Source of the DNA: Streptomyces sp. PCS3-D2
GTDB lineage: Bacteria; Actinomycetota; Actinomycetes; Streptomycetales; Streptomycetaceae
Assembly (NCBI RefSeq): GCF_000612545.2
Contig: NZ_CP097800.1
Coordinates: forward strand, 1,488,001 to 1,552,000
DNA length: 64,000 bases
Direction: 5' to 3'
The notes beneath the pieces are model-generated. The model did not search any database. It was not told where the DNA came from and saw only the letters and a program-made list of their open reading frames with translations. A program made the translations under genes and the position numbers. Positions 46,774-55,597 of this stretch are shown piece by piece (the first letter of the stretch is position 1; each line of letters begins with the position of its first letter).

Positions 46774-46801
46774 GGTCCGGGGGCCTCGCGGCCCCCGGAC
46801 C
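46774..46801 (-). terminator. Hairpin terminator after the xanthine dehydrogenase operon
   Basis: GGTCCGGGGGCC and GGCCCCCGGACC form a perfect 12-bp stem with a 4-nt loop (TCGC), 9 bp past the stop at 46811. Confidence 0.8.
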
Positions 46802-46810
46802 GGGTCCGTC

Positions 46811-49207
46811 CTAGAGGGTCCCGGTGAGGGCTTCCGGACGGATCGGGGTCTTGTTGAGCTCCAGCCCCGTCGCCTGCCGGATCGCCGCGAGGACGGCCGG
46901 GGTGGACGACAGGGTCGGGGCCTCGCCCAGACCGCGAAGGCCGTACGGCGCGTTCGGGTCGGCGAGCTCCAGGACGTCGACCGGGATGGTCGGGGTGTCG
47001 AGGATGGTCGGGATCAGGTAGTCCGTGAAGGAGGGGTTGCGCACCTTCGCGGTCTTCGGGTCCACGATGATCTCCTCCATGACCGCCACGCCGAGGCCCT
47101 GGGTGGTACCACCCTGGATCTGGCCGACCACGGAGAGCATGTTGAGGGCCTTGCCCACGTCCTGGGCGGTCGCGAGCTCGACGACCTTGACCAGGCCGAG
47201 CTCGGTGTCCACCTCGACGACCGCACGGTGGGCGGCGAAGGTGTACTGGACGTGGCCGTCGCCCTGGCCGGTCTTCAGGTCGAAGGCCACCGTCGGACGG
47301 TGGCGGAACTCCAGCTCGAGGTCGATCGCCTCGTCCTCCAGGATGTCGGCGATGTCCGCGAGGACCTCGCCGCCGTCGGTGACGACCTTGCCGCCCTCCA
47401 GGAGGAGCTCGGCGTGGGCCCAGGCCGGGTGGTAGGAGCCGTTCTTGCGGCGGCCCATCTCCAGCAGCGCCTCGCGGACGTGCTCGCAGGTGTTCTTCAC
47501 GGCGCCACCGGTCATGTACGTCTGCCGCGAGGCGGACGTGGAACCGGCGGAGCCGACCTGCGTGTCGGCCGGGTGGATGGTCACCTGGGTGACGCCGAGC
47601 TCGGTGCGGGCGATCTGTGCGTGGACGGTGACACCGCCCTGGCCGACCTCCGCCATCGCCGTGTGGACCATCGCGACGGGCTCGCCGTTGATGACTTCCA
47701 GGCGGACGCGCGCGGTGGAGTAGTCGTCGAAGCCCTCGGAGAAGCCGACGTTCTTGATGCCGACCGCGTAGCCGACGCCGCGGACGACGCCCTCGCCGTG
47801 GGTGGTGTTCGACAGGCCGCCCGGCAGCGCGCGGACGTCCGCGCCCTCGCCTGCGGTCTCCCACTGGCGCTCCGGCGGCAGCGGGCGGGCCTTGACCCGG
47901 CGCAGCAGCTCGGCGACCGGCGCCGGGGAGTCCACGACCTGGCCGGTGGGCATGATCGTGCCCATCTCCATGGCGTTCAGCTGGCGGAACTCGACCGGGT
48001 CCATGCCCAGCTTCGCCGCGAGCTTGTCCATCTGGGCCTCATAGGCGAAGCAGGCCTGGACGGCGCCGAAGCCGCGCATCGCGCCGCAGGGCGGGTTGTT
48101 CGTGTAGAGGGCGACCGCCTCGATGTCGACGTCGTCGATGACGTACGGGCCGACGGAGAGGGAGGACGCGTTGCCGACGACGGCCGGGGAGGCCGAGGCG
48201 TACGCACCGCCGTCGAGCACGATCCTGCACTTCATGTGCGTGATCTTGCCGTCCTTGGTGGCACCGTGCTCGTACCAGAGCTTCGCCGGGTGGCGGTGCA
48301 CGTGGCCGAAGAAGGACTCGAAGCGGTTGTAGACGATCTTGACCGGCTTGTTGGTCGCGAGGGCCAGCAGGCAGGCGTGGATCTGCATGGAGATGTCCTC
48401 GCGGCCGCCGAAGGCACCGCCGACGCCGGAGAGCGTCATGCGTACCTTCTCCTCGGGCAGGCCGAGGACGGGGGCGATCTGCTTGAGGTCCGAGTGCAGC
48501 CACTGGGTGGCGACGTAGAGGTCGACACCGCCGTCCTCGGAGGGCACGGCGAGACCGGACTCCGGGCCGAGGAAGGCCTGGTCCTGCATGCCGAAGGTGT
48601 ACTCGCCCTCGACGATGACGTCGGCGCGCTTGCGGGCCTCCGCCACGTCGCCGCGGATGATCGGCTGGCGGTGCACGATGTTCGGGTGCGGGACGTGACC
48701 GGCGTGGTGGTCGTCGCGGCCCGGGTGGATCAGCGGCGCGTCGGCGGCGAGGGCGGAGGCCTCGTCCGTGACGAGCGGCAGCTCCTTGTAGTCGATCTTG
48801 ATCTTGGCGGCCGCGCGGCGGGCGGTCTCCGGGTGGTCGGCGGCGACGAGGGCGACCGGCTCACCGTGGTGGCGTACCCGGCCGTTGGCGAGGACCGGGG
48901 TGTCCTGGATCTCCAGGCCGTAGTTCTTCATCGCGGCCGGCAGGTCGTCGTACGTCAGCACCGAGTAGACGCCCGGCATGGCCAGCGCCTCGGAGATGTC
49001 GATGGAGACGATCTCGGCGTGGGCGACGGTGCTGCGCAGGGTCTGGCCCCACAGCATGTCCTCGTGCCACATGTCCGAGGAGTACGCGAACTCGCCGGTG
49101 ACCTTCAGGGTGCCGTCCGGGCGCAGCGTGGACTCGCCGATGCCGCCCTTGTTGTGCTTCTGGGTGACGTTCGTCGGCGTACCCACGGTGCGGGTGTTCT
49201 GAGCCAT
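46811..49207 (-). CDS. Xanthine dehydrogenase, molybdopterin-binding subunit
   Basis: 798 residues. Hydroxylates hypoxanthine to xanthine and urate at the Mo centre. Signatures: GVGGAFGGREDISMQIHACL at about 265-285 (cofactor contact), NPPCGAMRGFGAVQACFAYE at about 368-388, GQGGVTVHAQIARTELGV, and the catalytic Glu in LRGLGEAPTLSS near the C terminus. ATG 49207 is 2 bp after the iron-sulfur subunit stop. Part of a three-gene operon (FAD, 2Fe-2S, Mo subunits) divergent from PucR. The purine substrate is inferred from the XdhC, permease and PucR neighbours. Confidence 0.92.
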   Translation of the reverse strand: MAQNTRTVGTPTNVTQKHNKGGIGESTLRPDGTLKVTGEFAYSSDMWHEDMLWGQTLRSTVAHAEIVSIDISEALAMPGVYSVLTYDDLPAAMKNYGLEIQDTPVLANGRVRHHGEPVALVAADHPETARRAAAKIKIDYKELPLVTDEASALAADAPLIHPGRDDHHAGHVPHPNIVHRQPIIRGDVAEARKRADVIVEGEYTFGMQDQAFLGPESGLAVPSEDGGVDLYVATQWLHSDLKQIAPVLGLPEEKVRMTLSGVGGAFGGREDISMQIHACLLALATNKPVKIVYNRFESFFGHVHRHPAKLWYEHGATKDGKITHMKCRIVLDGGAYASASPAVVGNASSLSVGPYVIDDVDIEAVALYTNNPPCGAMRGFGAVQACFAYEAQMDKLAAKLGMDPVEFRQLNAMEMGTIMPTGQVVDSPAPVAELLRRVKARPLPPERQWETAGEGADVRALPGGLSNTTHGEGVVRGVGYAVGIKNVGFSEGFDDYSTARVRLEVINGEPVAMVHTAMAEVGQGGVTVHAQIARTELGVTQVTIHPADTQVGSAGSTSASRQTYMTGGAVKNTCEHVREALLEMGRRKNGSYHPAWAHAELLLEGGKVVTDGGEVLADIADILEDEAIDLELEFRHRPTVAFDLKTGQGDGHVQYTFAAHRAVVEVDTELGLVKVVELATAQDVGKALNMLSVVGQIQGGTTQGLGVAVMEEIIVDPKTAKVRNPSFTDYLIPTILDTPTIPVDVLELADPNAPYGLRGLGEAPTLSSTPAVLAAIRQATGLELNKTPIRPEALTGTL

Positions 49208-49209
49208 GA

Positions 49210-49809
49210 TCAGACCGCCTCTCCCTGACGGGCGGCCGCGAGGCGGACCGCGTCGAGGATCTTCTCGTAGCCCGTGCAGCGGCAGAGGTTGCCGGACAGG
49301 GCCTCACGGATGTCCTGGTCGGACGGGTCGGCGTTCTGCTCCAGGAGGGCGTCGGCCTGGACCAGCAGACCCGGGGTGCAGAAGCCGCACTGGACGGCGC
49401 CGGCGTCGATGAACGCCTGCTGGATGCTGGAGAGCTCGACGCCCTCACCGGTCTGCGAGTCGGTGCCCTTGGCGGACCACTGCTTGGCCTCGTCCGTGGA
49501 CACGCCCTTGCCGCCGCCGCACGCGCCGGTGCCGCAGCCGTGGCCGTGCTCCTCGCGCTGCTTGGCGAAATCGGCCAGACCCTCGACGGTCACGACCTCG
49601 CGGCCCTCGACCTGGCCGGCGGCCACCAGACAGGAACAGACCGGCACGCCGTCGAGGCGCACCGTGCACGAACCGCACTCGCCCTGCTCGCAGGCGTTCT
49701 TGGAGCCGGGAAGACCCAGGCGCTCACGCAGCACGTAGAGAAGGGACTCGCCCTCCCAGACGTCGTCGGCTTCCTGCGGACGACCGTTGACGGTGAAATT
49801 GACGCGCAT
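49210..49809 (-). CDS. Xanthine dehydrogenase, [2Fe-2S] subunit with extra Cys-containing insert
   Basis: 199 residues. Carries electrons from Mo to FAD. Plant-ferredoxin-type cluster at about 40-60 (KNACEQGECGSCTVRLDG ... CSC); second cluster in the helical domain (VQCGFCTPG ... GNLCRCTGYEKI, about 140-180). Between them (about 88-125) lies an insert, HGHGCGTGACGGGKG followed by a polar segment, which adds two cysteines not found in the usual 160-residue subunits. ATG 49809 is 2 bp from the FAD gene stop. Confidence 0.92.
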   Translation of the reverse strand: MRVNFTVNGRPQEADDVWEGESLLYVLRERLGLPGSKNACEQGECGSCTVRLDGVPVCSCLVAAGQVEGREVVTVEGLADFAKQREEHGHGCGTGACGGGKGVSTDEAKQWSAKGTDSQTGEGVELSSIQQAFIDAGAVQCGFCTPGLLVQADALLEQNADPSDQDIREALSGNLCRCTGYEKILDAVRLAAARQGEAV

Positions 49810-49811
49810 GA

Positions 49812-50705
49812 TTACGCAGCCCCTTCAAGCGAGCGGCCGTTCGTGCCGCGGTACTGCTCCCAGGTCCAGACGAGCTGGCGGCGAGCGAGGATGCCGACCG
49901 CGTGACGGCGGTACTTCGCCGTGCCACGGACGTCGTCGATCGGGTTGCACGCCGCGGAGGCGAGCTCACCGAACTGCTTGGCGATCGACGGGGTGATGAC
50001 CTTGCCGTTGTCCCAGAAACCGCCCTCTTCGAGCGCGGCGTCGAGGAACTCCTCGGCGGCCTTGGCCCGGACCGGGGTCGGGGCGGCCGAACCGATGCCC
50101 GTACGCACGGTGCGGGTGTCGGCGTGCAGGGCGAGGCCGAAACCGCACACCGCGATGACCATCGCGTTGCGGGTGCCGACCTTCGAGTACTGCTGGGGGC
50201 CCGTGGCGTTCTTGATGTGGACCGTCTTGATGAGCTCGTCGGCGGCCAGCGCATTGCGCTTGACGCCGGTGTAGAACTCGTCGATCGGGATCATGCGCGA
50301 GCCGCGTACGGACTCGACCTCGACCTCGCAGCCGGCGGCCAGCAGGGCGGGGTGGGAGTCACCGGCGGGCGAGGCGCAGCCGAGGTTGCCGCCGACACCA
50401 CCGCGGTTGCGGATCTGCGGGGACGCGACCGTGTGCGAGGCGAGCGCGAGACCCGGCAGGGTGGGCCGCAGGTTCTCCATGATCTGGGTGTACGGGACGG
50501 AGGCGCCGAGCGTGGTGACCTCCTCGCCTACCTCCCACTCCCGCAGCAGCTCGATGCGGTTGAGGTCGAGGAGGTACTCCGGACGGCGGTGGTCGAAGTT
50601 GATCTCGACCATGATGTCGGTGCCACCCGCAATCGGCACAGCTGTGGGGTACTCGGCCTTAGCGGCGAGCGCCTCCTCCCAGCTGGCGGGGCGAAGGAAG
50701 TCCAT
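49812..50705 (-). CDS. Xanthine dehydrogenase, FAD-binding subunit
   Basis: 297 residues. FAD_binding_5 fold: MDFLRPASWEEALAAKAEYP, PIAGGTDIMVEINFDHRRPE (FAD loop), ASPQIRNRGGVGGNLGCASP at about 108-127, CO-dehydrogenase flavoprotein C-terminal domain from about 170. It passes electrons to NAD+. ATG 50705 is preferred over one 33 bp upstream because GAGAG lies 6 bp before it and the conserved sequence starts there. First gene of the operon; 253 bp to the divergent PucR gene hold the control region. Confidence 0.9.
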   Translation of the reverse strand: MDFLRPASWEEALAAKAEYPTAVPIAGGTDIMVEINFDHRRPEYLLDLNRIELLREWEVGEEVTTLGASVPYTQIMENLRPTLPGLALASHTVASPQIRNRGGVGGNLGCASPAGDSHPALLAAGCEVEVESVRGSRMIPIDEFYTGVKRNALAADELIKTVHIKNATGPQQYSKVGTRNAMVIAVCGFGLALHADTRTVRTGIGSAAPTPVRAKAAEEFLDAALEEGGFWDNGKVITPSIAKQFGELASAACNPIDDVRGTAKYRRHAVGILARRQLVWTWEQYRGTNGRSLEGAA

Positions 50706-50958
50706 GTCGGCTCTCTTCTTCTTAATCGGGTCGTTCACTTCAAGCCAGGAGGCCCAATGGCCCTCGACTGGTCGTTCACGTGCTGTTAACGCGGTGTGGA
50801 CTCAGTACACAAGCCGCCCGTCCCCCGGGTGCAGTCACCGAAACCATGAAGGAGTTGGCTGACGGCCTCCCTCGTCTTGTAGATTCGTATGAAAGGCAGG
50901 ATGCGACGACCTGCCCGATTTCCAACGGCAACATTCGAGACAGATCGGCGGCGACATC

Positions 50959-52638
50959 ATGCGGCTGCGCGCACTGCTGGAGACCGAGGCGCTGGGGCTG
51001 CGGCTGCTCGGCGGCGAGGACGAACTCGACCGTACGGTCCGCGGGGTCATGACGACCGACCTGCGTGATCCCAGCCGGTACCTGTCCGGGGGCGAACTGG
51101 TCCTCACCGGCCTGGCGTGGCGGCGAAATTCGGCCGACTCCGAGCCGTTCGTACGAATCCTCGCGGGCGCCGGCGTCGCGGGGCTGGCGGCGGGCGAGGC
51201 GGAGCTGGGCGACATCCCGGACGATCTCGTTTCGGCCTGTGTGCGCAACCGGCTGCCGCTGTTCGCAGTGAACGAGGACGTTGCATTCGCCACGATCACG
51301 GAATACGTCGTGCGGCAGGTCTCGGGCGAGCGTGCCGGGGACCTGGCGGCCGTCGTGGACCGCCACCGCCGCCTGATGACATCGGGTCCGGCAGGAGGCG
51401 GACCCGATGTGGTGCTGGATCTCCTCACCACCGACCTCGACCTCCGGGCCTGGGTCCTGTCCCCCACCGGCCGGCAGATCGCCGGAGCGGGAGAGCCGCT
51501 GGCGCCGGGCATCTGCGCAGCGCTGGCGGGCGAGCACCTCGCGGCGGTCCGGACGGGCCGCAGGGGACCGCACCGGATCTCCATCCAGGGTATTACCTAC
51601 TCGCTCTTCCCGATCAGGGGACACGGCCGCGGCGCGGCCGGCCCGGCCGCCCGCGACGTGCGCGAGACCGTGCTGTCCGACTGGCTGCTGGCCGTCGAGG
51701 CGGACGCCGGCGACTGGCCGGCCGAGCGCCTGGACCTGCTGCAGGGCGTCACCCAGCTGATCGCCGTGGAACGCGACCGGCGCGACGCCGCCCGGACCGT
51801 GCGCCGCCGCCTCGCGCAGGAGGTCCTGGAGCTGGTCCAGACGGGTGCCGCGCCCGCCGAGATCGCCGCCCGTCTGCGGGTCGCGGCCCCGGTGCTGCTG
51901 CCCGGGCTGGGTGCCGCACCGCACTGGCAGGTCGTGGTGGCCCGGGTGGACTGGGACAGTGGGGACATCCCCGGCGGCCCGGTCGCCCAGTCGCTCCTGG
52001 AGGAGATCCTCGTCGACCCCTCGGTCTCGGGCCCGGAGCCTTCCGACCGGATCGCGGTGGCCCACGCGGGTGACGAGGCCATCGCGCTGGTGCCGCTCCC
52101 GTCGCTGTCCGGGGACGCCGGTGAGGACAAGGGACCGGATTCGGCCCTGCACGCCGACGAGCTGCTGGCGACCGTACGGGACCCCCTGGCGGCCGGCCTG
52201 GCCGACGACGGCCGGCTCACGCTGGGCGTCAGCGCGGCCGTGCACTCCGCCGAAGGGCTGCGCGGGGCGCTGGAGGAGGCCCGGCACGCCCGCCGGGTCG
52301 CGGCGGCCCGGCCGGGCCGGGTCTGCGCGGCGGGCCACCACGAGCTCGCCTCGCACGTGCTGCTGCTGCCGTTCGTGCCGGACGACGTGCGCCGCGCCTT
52401 CACCGCCCGACTGCTGGACCCGCTGCGCGACTACGACCGGCGCCACCGGGCGGAGCTCATCCCGACCCTGGAGGCCTTCCTCGACTGCGACGGCTCCTGG
52501 ACCCGCTGCGCGACCCGCCTGCACCTGCACGTCAACACGCTGCGCTACCGGGTCGGGCGAATCGAGCAGTTGACGGGGCGGGACCTCTCCCGGCTGGAGG
52601 ACAAGCTCGATTTCTTCCTGGCACTGCGCATGAGCTGA
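50959..52638 (+). CDS. PucR-family transcriptional regulator
   Basis: 559 residues. N-terminal PucR domain at about 1-110 (LLGGEDELDRTVRGVMTTDL; YLSGGELVLTGLAW), middle GGDEF-like segment, and C-terminal PucR helix-turn-helix (LHLHVNTLRYRVGRIEQLTG, about 523-542). Members sense purine metabolites and control purine breakdown. Divergent from the xanthine dehydrogenase operon, so it almost certainly regulates it through the 253-bp gap. ATG 50959; no other start fits the domain better. Confidence 0.92.
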   Translation: MRLRALLETEALGLRLLGGEDELDRTVRGVMTTDLRDPSRYLSGGELVLTGLAWRRNSADSEPFVRILAGAGVAGLAAGEAELGDIPDDLVSACVRNRLPLFAVNEDVAFATITEYVVRQVSGERAGDLAAVVDRHRRLMTSGPAGGGPDVVLDLLTTDLDLRAWVLSPTGRQIAGAGEPLAPGICAALAGEHLAAVRTGRRGPHRISIQGITYSLFPIRGHGRGAAGPAARDVRETVLSDWLLAVEADAGDWPAERLDLLQGVTQLIAVERDRRDAARTVRRRLAQEVLELVQTGAAPAEIAARLRVAAPVLLPGLGAAPHWQVVVARVDWDSGDIPGGPVAQSLLEEILVDPSVSGPEPSDRIAVAHAGDEAIALVPLPSLSGDAGEDKGPDSALHADELLATVRDPLAAGLADDGRLTLGVSAAVHSAEGLRGALEEARHARRVAAARPGRVCAAGHHELASHVLLLPFVPDDVRRAFTARLLDPLRDYDRRHRAELIPTLEAFLDCDGSWTRCATRLHLHVNTLRYRVGRIEQLTGRDLSRLEDKLDFFLALRMS

Positions 52639-52803
52639 GGAGATCCGCTCCGCCGCCCGCCGCGGCGCGGCGGGCGGCGCTGATGATCCGTCCGGACTTT
52701 GTGAAAGAGTTCACCCGACCCCTTGGCCGGAGCCCGCGATCCGTGCTCTCATTTCGCCCCAGGGCTCAACCATGTGCTGCTTGATTGCTTTGGGGAGGGC
52801 AAT

Positions 52804-53589
52804 GTGGCGGACACCGCCATGTCGGGTGCCGGTTCCACCGGGGGGGACGACCCCCTCCAGCGGGCGATATGGCGGCTGCGTTCGCGCGGCTGTTGGACCG
52901 ACGCGGCGGCGCTGCTGACGCCCCGCGTCGGCGGGGCGGGCCAGGCTGCCGCCGCCGTGCAGCGCACCGCGCTGCTGGTGGAGCGCTGTCTGTTCACGGG
53001 CCAGGGCTGGGCGGAGGCCGAGGACGCGCTCCGGGTCGCCGAGGCGGTCGCCCAGGACGACGACGACCGGGGCGCGGCGGCGTGCGAGCGGGGCCAGCTG
53101 GCCTACGCCGCGACCGTACTGGGCGTGCGCGACCGGGCCGACGAGGCCCGCTCCGCGCTGGGCCGGGCGGCCGCCCTGCTGTCACCGGGCTCCCGGACCC
53201 GTCCGCTGCTGGATTTCCGCCGCGGCCTGGTGGCCGAGCACCTCGCGGACGCCCCGCAGTCGGCGCGGCCGGCCTACCGGCGCGCCCACGCGGGGGCCGA
53301 GGCACACGGGGACACCCTGCTGCTGTCGTTCACCTTCCGACACCTGGCCGCGCTGGCCCTGCGGGACGGCGAGGTGGCCGAGGCCCGCGAGGGGTTCGCG
53401 GAGTCGCTGCGGATCCGGGAGGACCTGGGGTTCCTGATCGGCACGGCTCCGGCGCTGGCGGCGCTGGCCGAGGCCGAGCCGGAGCCGGAGGCCACCCGGC
53501 TGCGCGCGGAGGCCCGCCGGCTGTTCCACCTGCTGGGCGGCATCCCCACCTGGCTCGCGGACCAGCTGCACCCGGCGCCCGCGGTGTAG
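52804..53589 (+). CDS. TPR-like helical protein
   Basis: 261 residues. GTG 52804 is chosen because GGGGAGGG precedes it; ATG 52819 (MSGAGSTGG) is possible. From about 20 on, the chain is pairs of Ala/Leu/Arg-rich helices (EAEDALRVAEAVAQD; FRHLAALALRDGEVAEAREGFAESLRIRED), a tetratricopeptide-like solenoid as in many Streptomyces regulators but without a DNA-binding domain or NTPase. Likely a protein-protein adaptor. Monocistronic, no clear link to its neighbours. Confidence 0.75.
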   Translation: MADTAMSGAGSTGGDDPLQRAIWRLRSRGCWTDAAALLTPRVGGAGQAAAAVQRTALLVERCLFTGQGWAEAEDALRVAEAVAQDDDDRGAAACERGQLAYAATVLGVRDRADEARSALGRAAALLSPGSRTRPLLDFRRGLVAEHLADAPQSARPAYRRAHAGAEAHGDTLLLSFTFRHLAALALRDGEVAEAREGFAESLRIREDLGFLIGTAPALAALAEAEPEPEATRLRAEARRLFHLLGGIPTWLADQLHPAPAV

Positions 53590-53657
53590 CCCGTCCGACC
53601 GCGCAGGCCGCCGGCCGGCCCGCGGTGCGGGGCGTCCGTACCGCGCCGGCCCAGGGG

Positions 53658-54317
53658 TCAGGCTCCGGCGAAGTGCTCCCGTACGAGGGATTCCACCACC
53701 GGGAGGTCACGGGCGATCAGGGCCTCCAGCAGGGCCGCGTGCTCGGCCGCGTCCGCGACGAGGTCGGCCTGCCGGACCCTCGGGGCGCCCGGTAGGGGCC
53801 ACTGGGCCCGGCGGTGGAGTTCCTCCGCCACCTGCACCAGCTGGTCGTTGCCGGCCAGCCGGAGCACCGCCCGGTGGAAGGCCCGGTCCGCCTCCGCGTA
53901 ACCCGGCACGTCGCCCCCGGCCGCCGCCTCGGCCGTGGCGGCGACGGCCGGGCGCAGGGCCTGCCAGGTGGCTTCGGGCACGGTACGGGCCAGTCGCAGC
54001 ATGACCGGGACTTCGAGCAGTGCCCGAACCTCGGCCAGTTCGGCGCGTTCCCGCGGGGTGCGCGACAGGACGCGGAAGCCCCGGTTCGGGAGGCATTCCA
54101 CCGCTCCCTCGACGGCCAGCTGCTGCATCGCCTCGCGCACGGGGGTCGCGGAGACGCCGAAGCGCTCCCCCAGCGCCGGGCCGGAGTAGATCTCCCCCGG
54201 TACGAGCTCCCCGTCGACCAGGGCCGCGCGCAGGGCGTCGAGGACCTGCCCGCGCACCGAATGGCGCAATACCTTCCGCTGTTGTGCCGGTACCCGGGGG
54301 TGGGCCGTTTCGCGCAC
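53658..54317 (-). CDS. GntR-family regulator, FadR/FCD type
   Basis: 219 residues. N-terminal winged helix at about 18-85 (LRAALVDGELVPGEIYSGPA; FGVSATPVREAMQQLAVEGA), then an all-helical FCD ligand-binding domain with a metal-site-like pattern (ADRAFHRAVLRLAGN; DAAEHAALLEALIARD). Represses or activates metabolic genes in response to a carboxylate or amino acid; the target is unknown. ATG 54317. It is divergent from the iron-box gene, and the 131-bp gap holds both promoters. Confidence 0.88.
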   Translation of the reverse strand: MRETAHPRVPAQQRKVLRHSVRGQVLDALRAALVDGELVPGEIYSGPALGERFGVSATPVREAMQQLAVEGAVECLPNRGFRVLSRTPRERAELAEVRALLEVPVMLRLARTVPEATWQALRPAVAATAEAAAGGDVPGYAEADRAFHRAVLRLAGNDQLVQVAEELHRRAQWPLPGAPRVRQADLVADAAEHAALLEALIARDLPVVESLVREHFAGA

Positions 54318-54402
54318 GCGGTCCTCCTCATCCGGGTCTCGACCTGTCCCGAGAATAGGTGACGCACCGCGCGAGGGGCCGTTCGCACCCCCTCCAGTCA
54401 GG

Positions 54403-54421
54403 TAAGGTAAGGCTTACCTGT
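54403..54421 (+). promoter_or_regulatory. Iron box (DmdR1/IdeR-type operator)
   Basis: TAAGGTAAGGCTTACCTGT matches 14 of 19 positions of the actinobacterial iron-box consensus and includes the palindrome AGGTAAGGCTTACCT. It is 28 bp upstream of the FhuF-like gene, where a bound Fe(II)-repressor would block transcription. Confidence 0.8.
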
Positions 54422-54448
54422 TAACGATCGTGTGATCGGTGGCCCGCC

Positions 54449-55309
54449 ATGACCGTCCCGGCCCTCCCGGCGCCGACCCCCGCCCCGCCCGGCTCCGCGG
54501 TGGCGGACGCCTACGCCCGACTGGCCGACGTGTACGGCGGGCTGCGCGTCATCGAGCGGGCCGCGCACGAACCCTCCCCACGCGGTGCGGGGTGGGTCGG
54601 CGCGGACGAGCTCGCGGCCGGCGGGCCCGCCCTGGACGCCTTCCTCGCCTGGGACGACACCCAGGTCCTGCGGGACTACGGGACCAGGGCGCGGCCCGAT
54701 GTGATCGCGGGCTTCGGGCTGCACCGGTACGCGTGGCCGGCCTGCCTGCTGATCACCCTCCCGTGGCTCCTCCACCGGCGGGTCCCCCGACTCCCGGTGG
54801 CCGAGGTCTCCTTCCACCGGACCCTCGGCCGGATGAGCGTGCACGTCGGGAGCTTCGCCTGCCTGCCGGACGACCCGGCCGCCGACCTCCCCGGGGCCCG
54901 GGTCGTGCCCGACGAGGAGGCGCTGCGCGCGGAGGTGCGGGCCGCGGTCGCCTTGCACCTCGAACCGCTGCTGGAGGGTTTCGGCCCGCGCCTGCGGCGC
55001 GGCCGGCGCGCCCTGTGGGGCATGGTGACCGACGAGGTCGTCGAAGGCCTCTGGTACGCCGGCCGCGTGCTCGGCGAGGAGAGCCGCGCGACGGCCGAAC
55101 TGGAGGCACTCCTGCCGGGCTCGACGGCCCCGTACACCGGGGGCGCCGGATTCCGCACGCTCCCGGGCCCCGACGGCGTCGAACTGCCCACCCGGGACCG
55201 GGCCAGTTGCTGCCTCTTCTACACGATCCGGCCGGAGGACACCTGCGTCACCTGCCCGCGCACCTGCGACGCCGACCGCATCACCCGCCTCACGGCCGAG
55301 GCCGCCTGA
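54449..55309 (+). CDS. FhuF-like ferric-siderophore reductase / [2Fe-2S] protein
   Basis: 286 residues. FhuF proteins reduce ferric iron in siderophores in the cytoplasm. The C-terminal CCLFYTIRPEDTCVTCPRTC (about 252-271) gives the Cys-Cys-x10-Cys-x2-Cys pattern of the FhuF [2Fe-2S] site, in which the cluster is held by an unusual paired-cysteine motif. The rest is mixed alpha/beta. ATG 54449 has only a weak ribosome-binding site. An iron box lies just upstream, so it should be induced under iron starvation. No siderophore genes are nearby. Confidence 0.85.
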   Translation: MTVPALPAPTPAPPGSAVADAYARLADVYGGLRVIERAAHEPSPRGAGWVGADELAAGGPALDAFLAWDDTQVLRDYGTRARPDVIAGFGLHRYAWPACLLITLPWLLHRRVPRLPVAEVSFHRTLGRMSVHVGSFACLPDDPAADLPGARVVPDEEALRAEVRAAVALHLEPLLEGFGPRLRRGRRALWGMVTDEVVEGLWYAGRVLGEESRATAELEALLPGSTAPYTGGAGFRTLPGPDGVELPTRDRASCCLFYTIRPEDTCVTCPRTCDADRITRLTAEAA

Positions 55310-55597
55310 CGCTCCGGACGCCGGGACGGCGGCCCACCGGGTCGCGCCCGGCGACAGGAGTGCGACGGTCGGCCCGACGAGCGGCGGCGACGAGGCCGAC
55401 CCACCCGTAGAGAGGGCCACAATCGAACTCAACTCCACTGCTGCGGACGTCAGTTCGAGACACAACACCCTATCCGGCGGGCCCCGCCCCCCGATGGCGT
55501 CCACTTGCCCCGAAACCCGCGTGCACGGCGCACCGGCTGCGCCACTATGGCGCCCGGAAAGCCGCACGACCGCATACGCGAGGCAAGGGACATCCGC

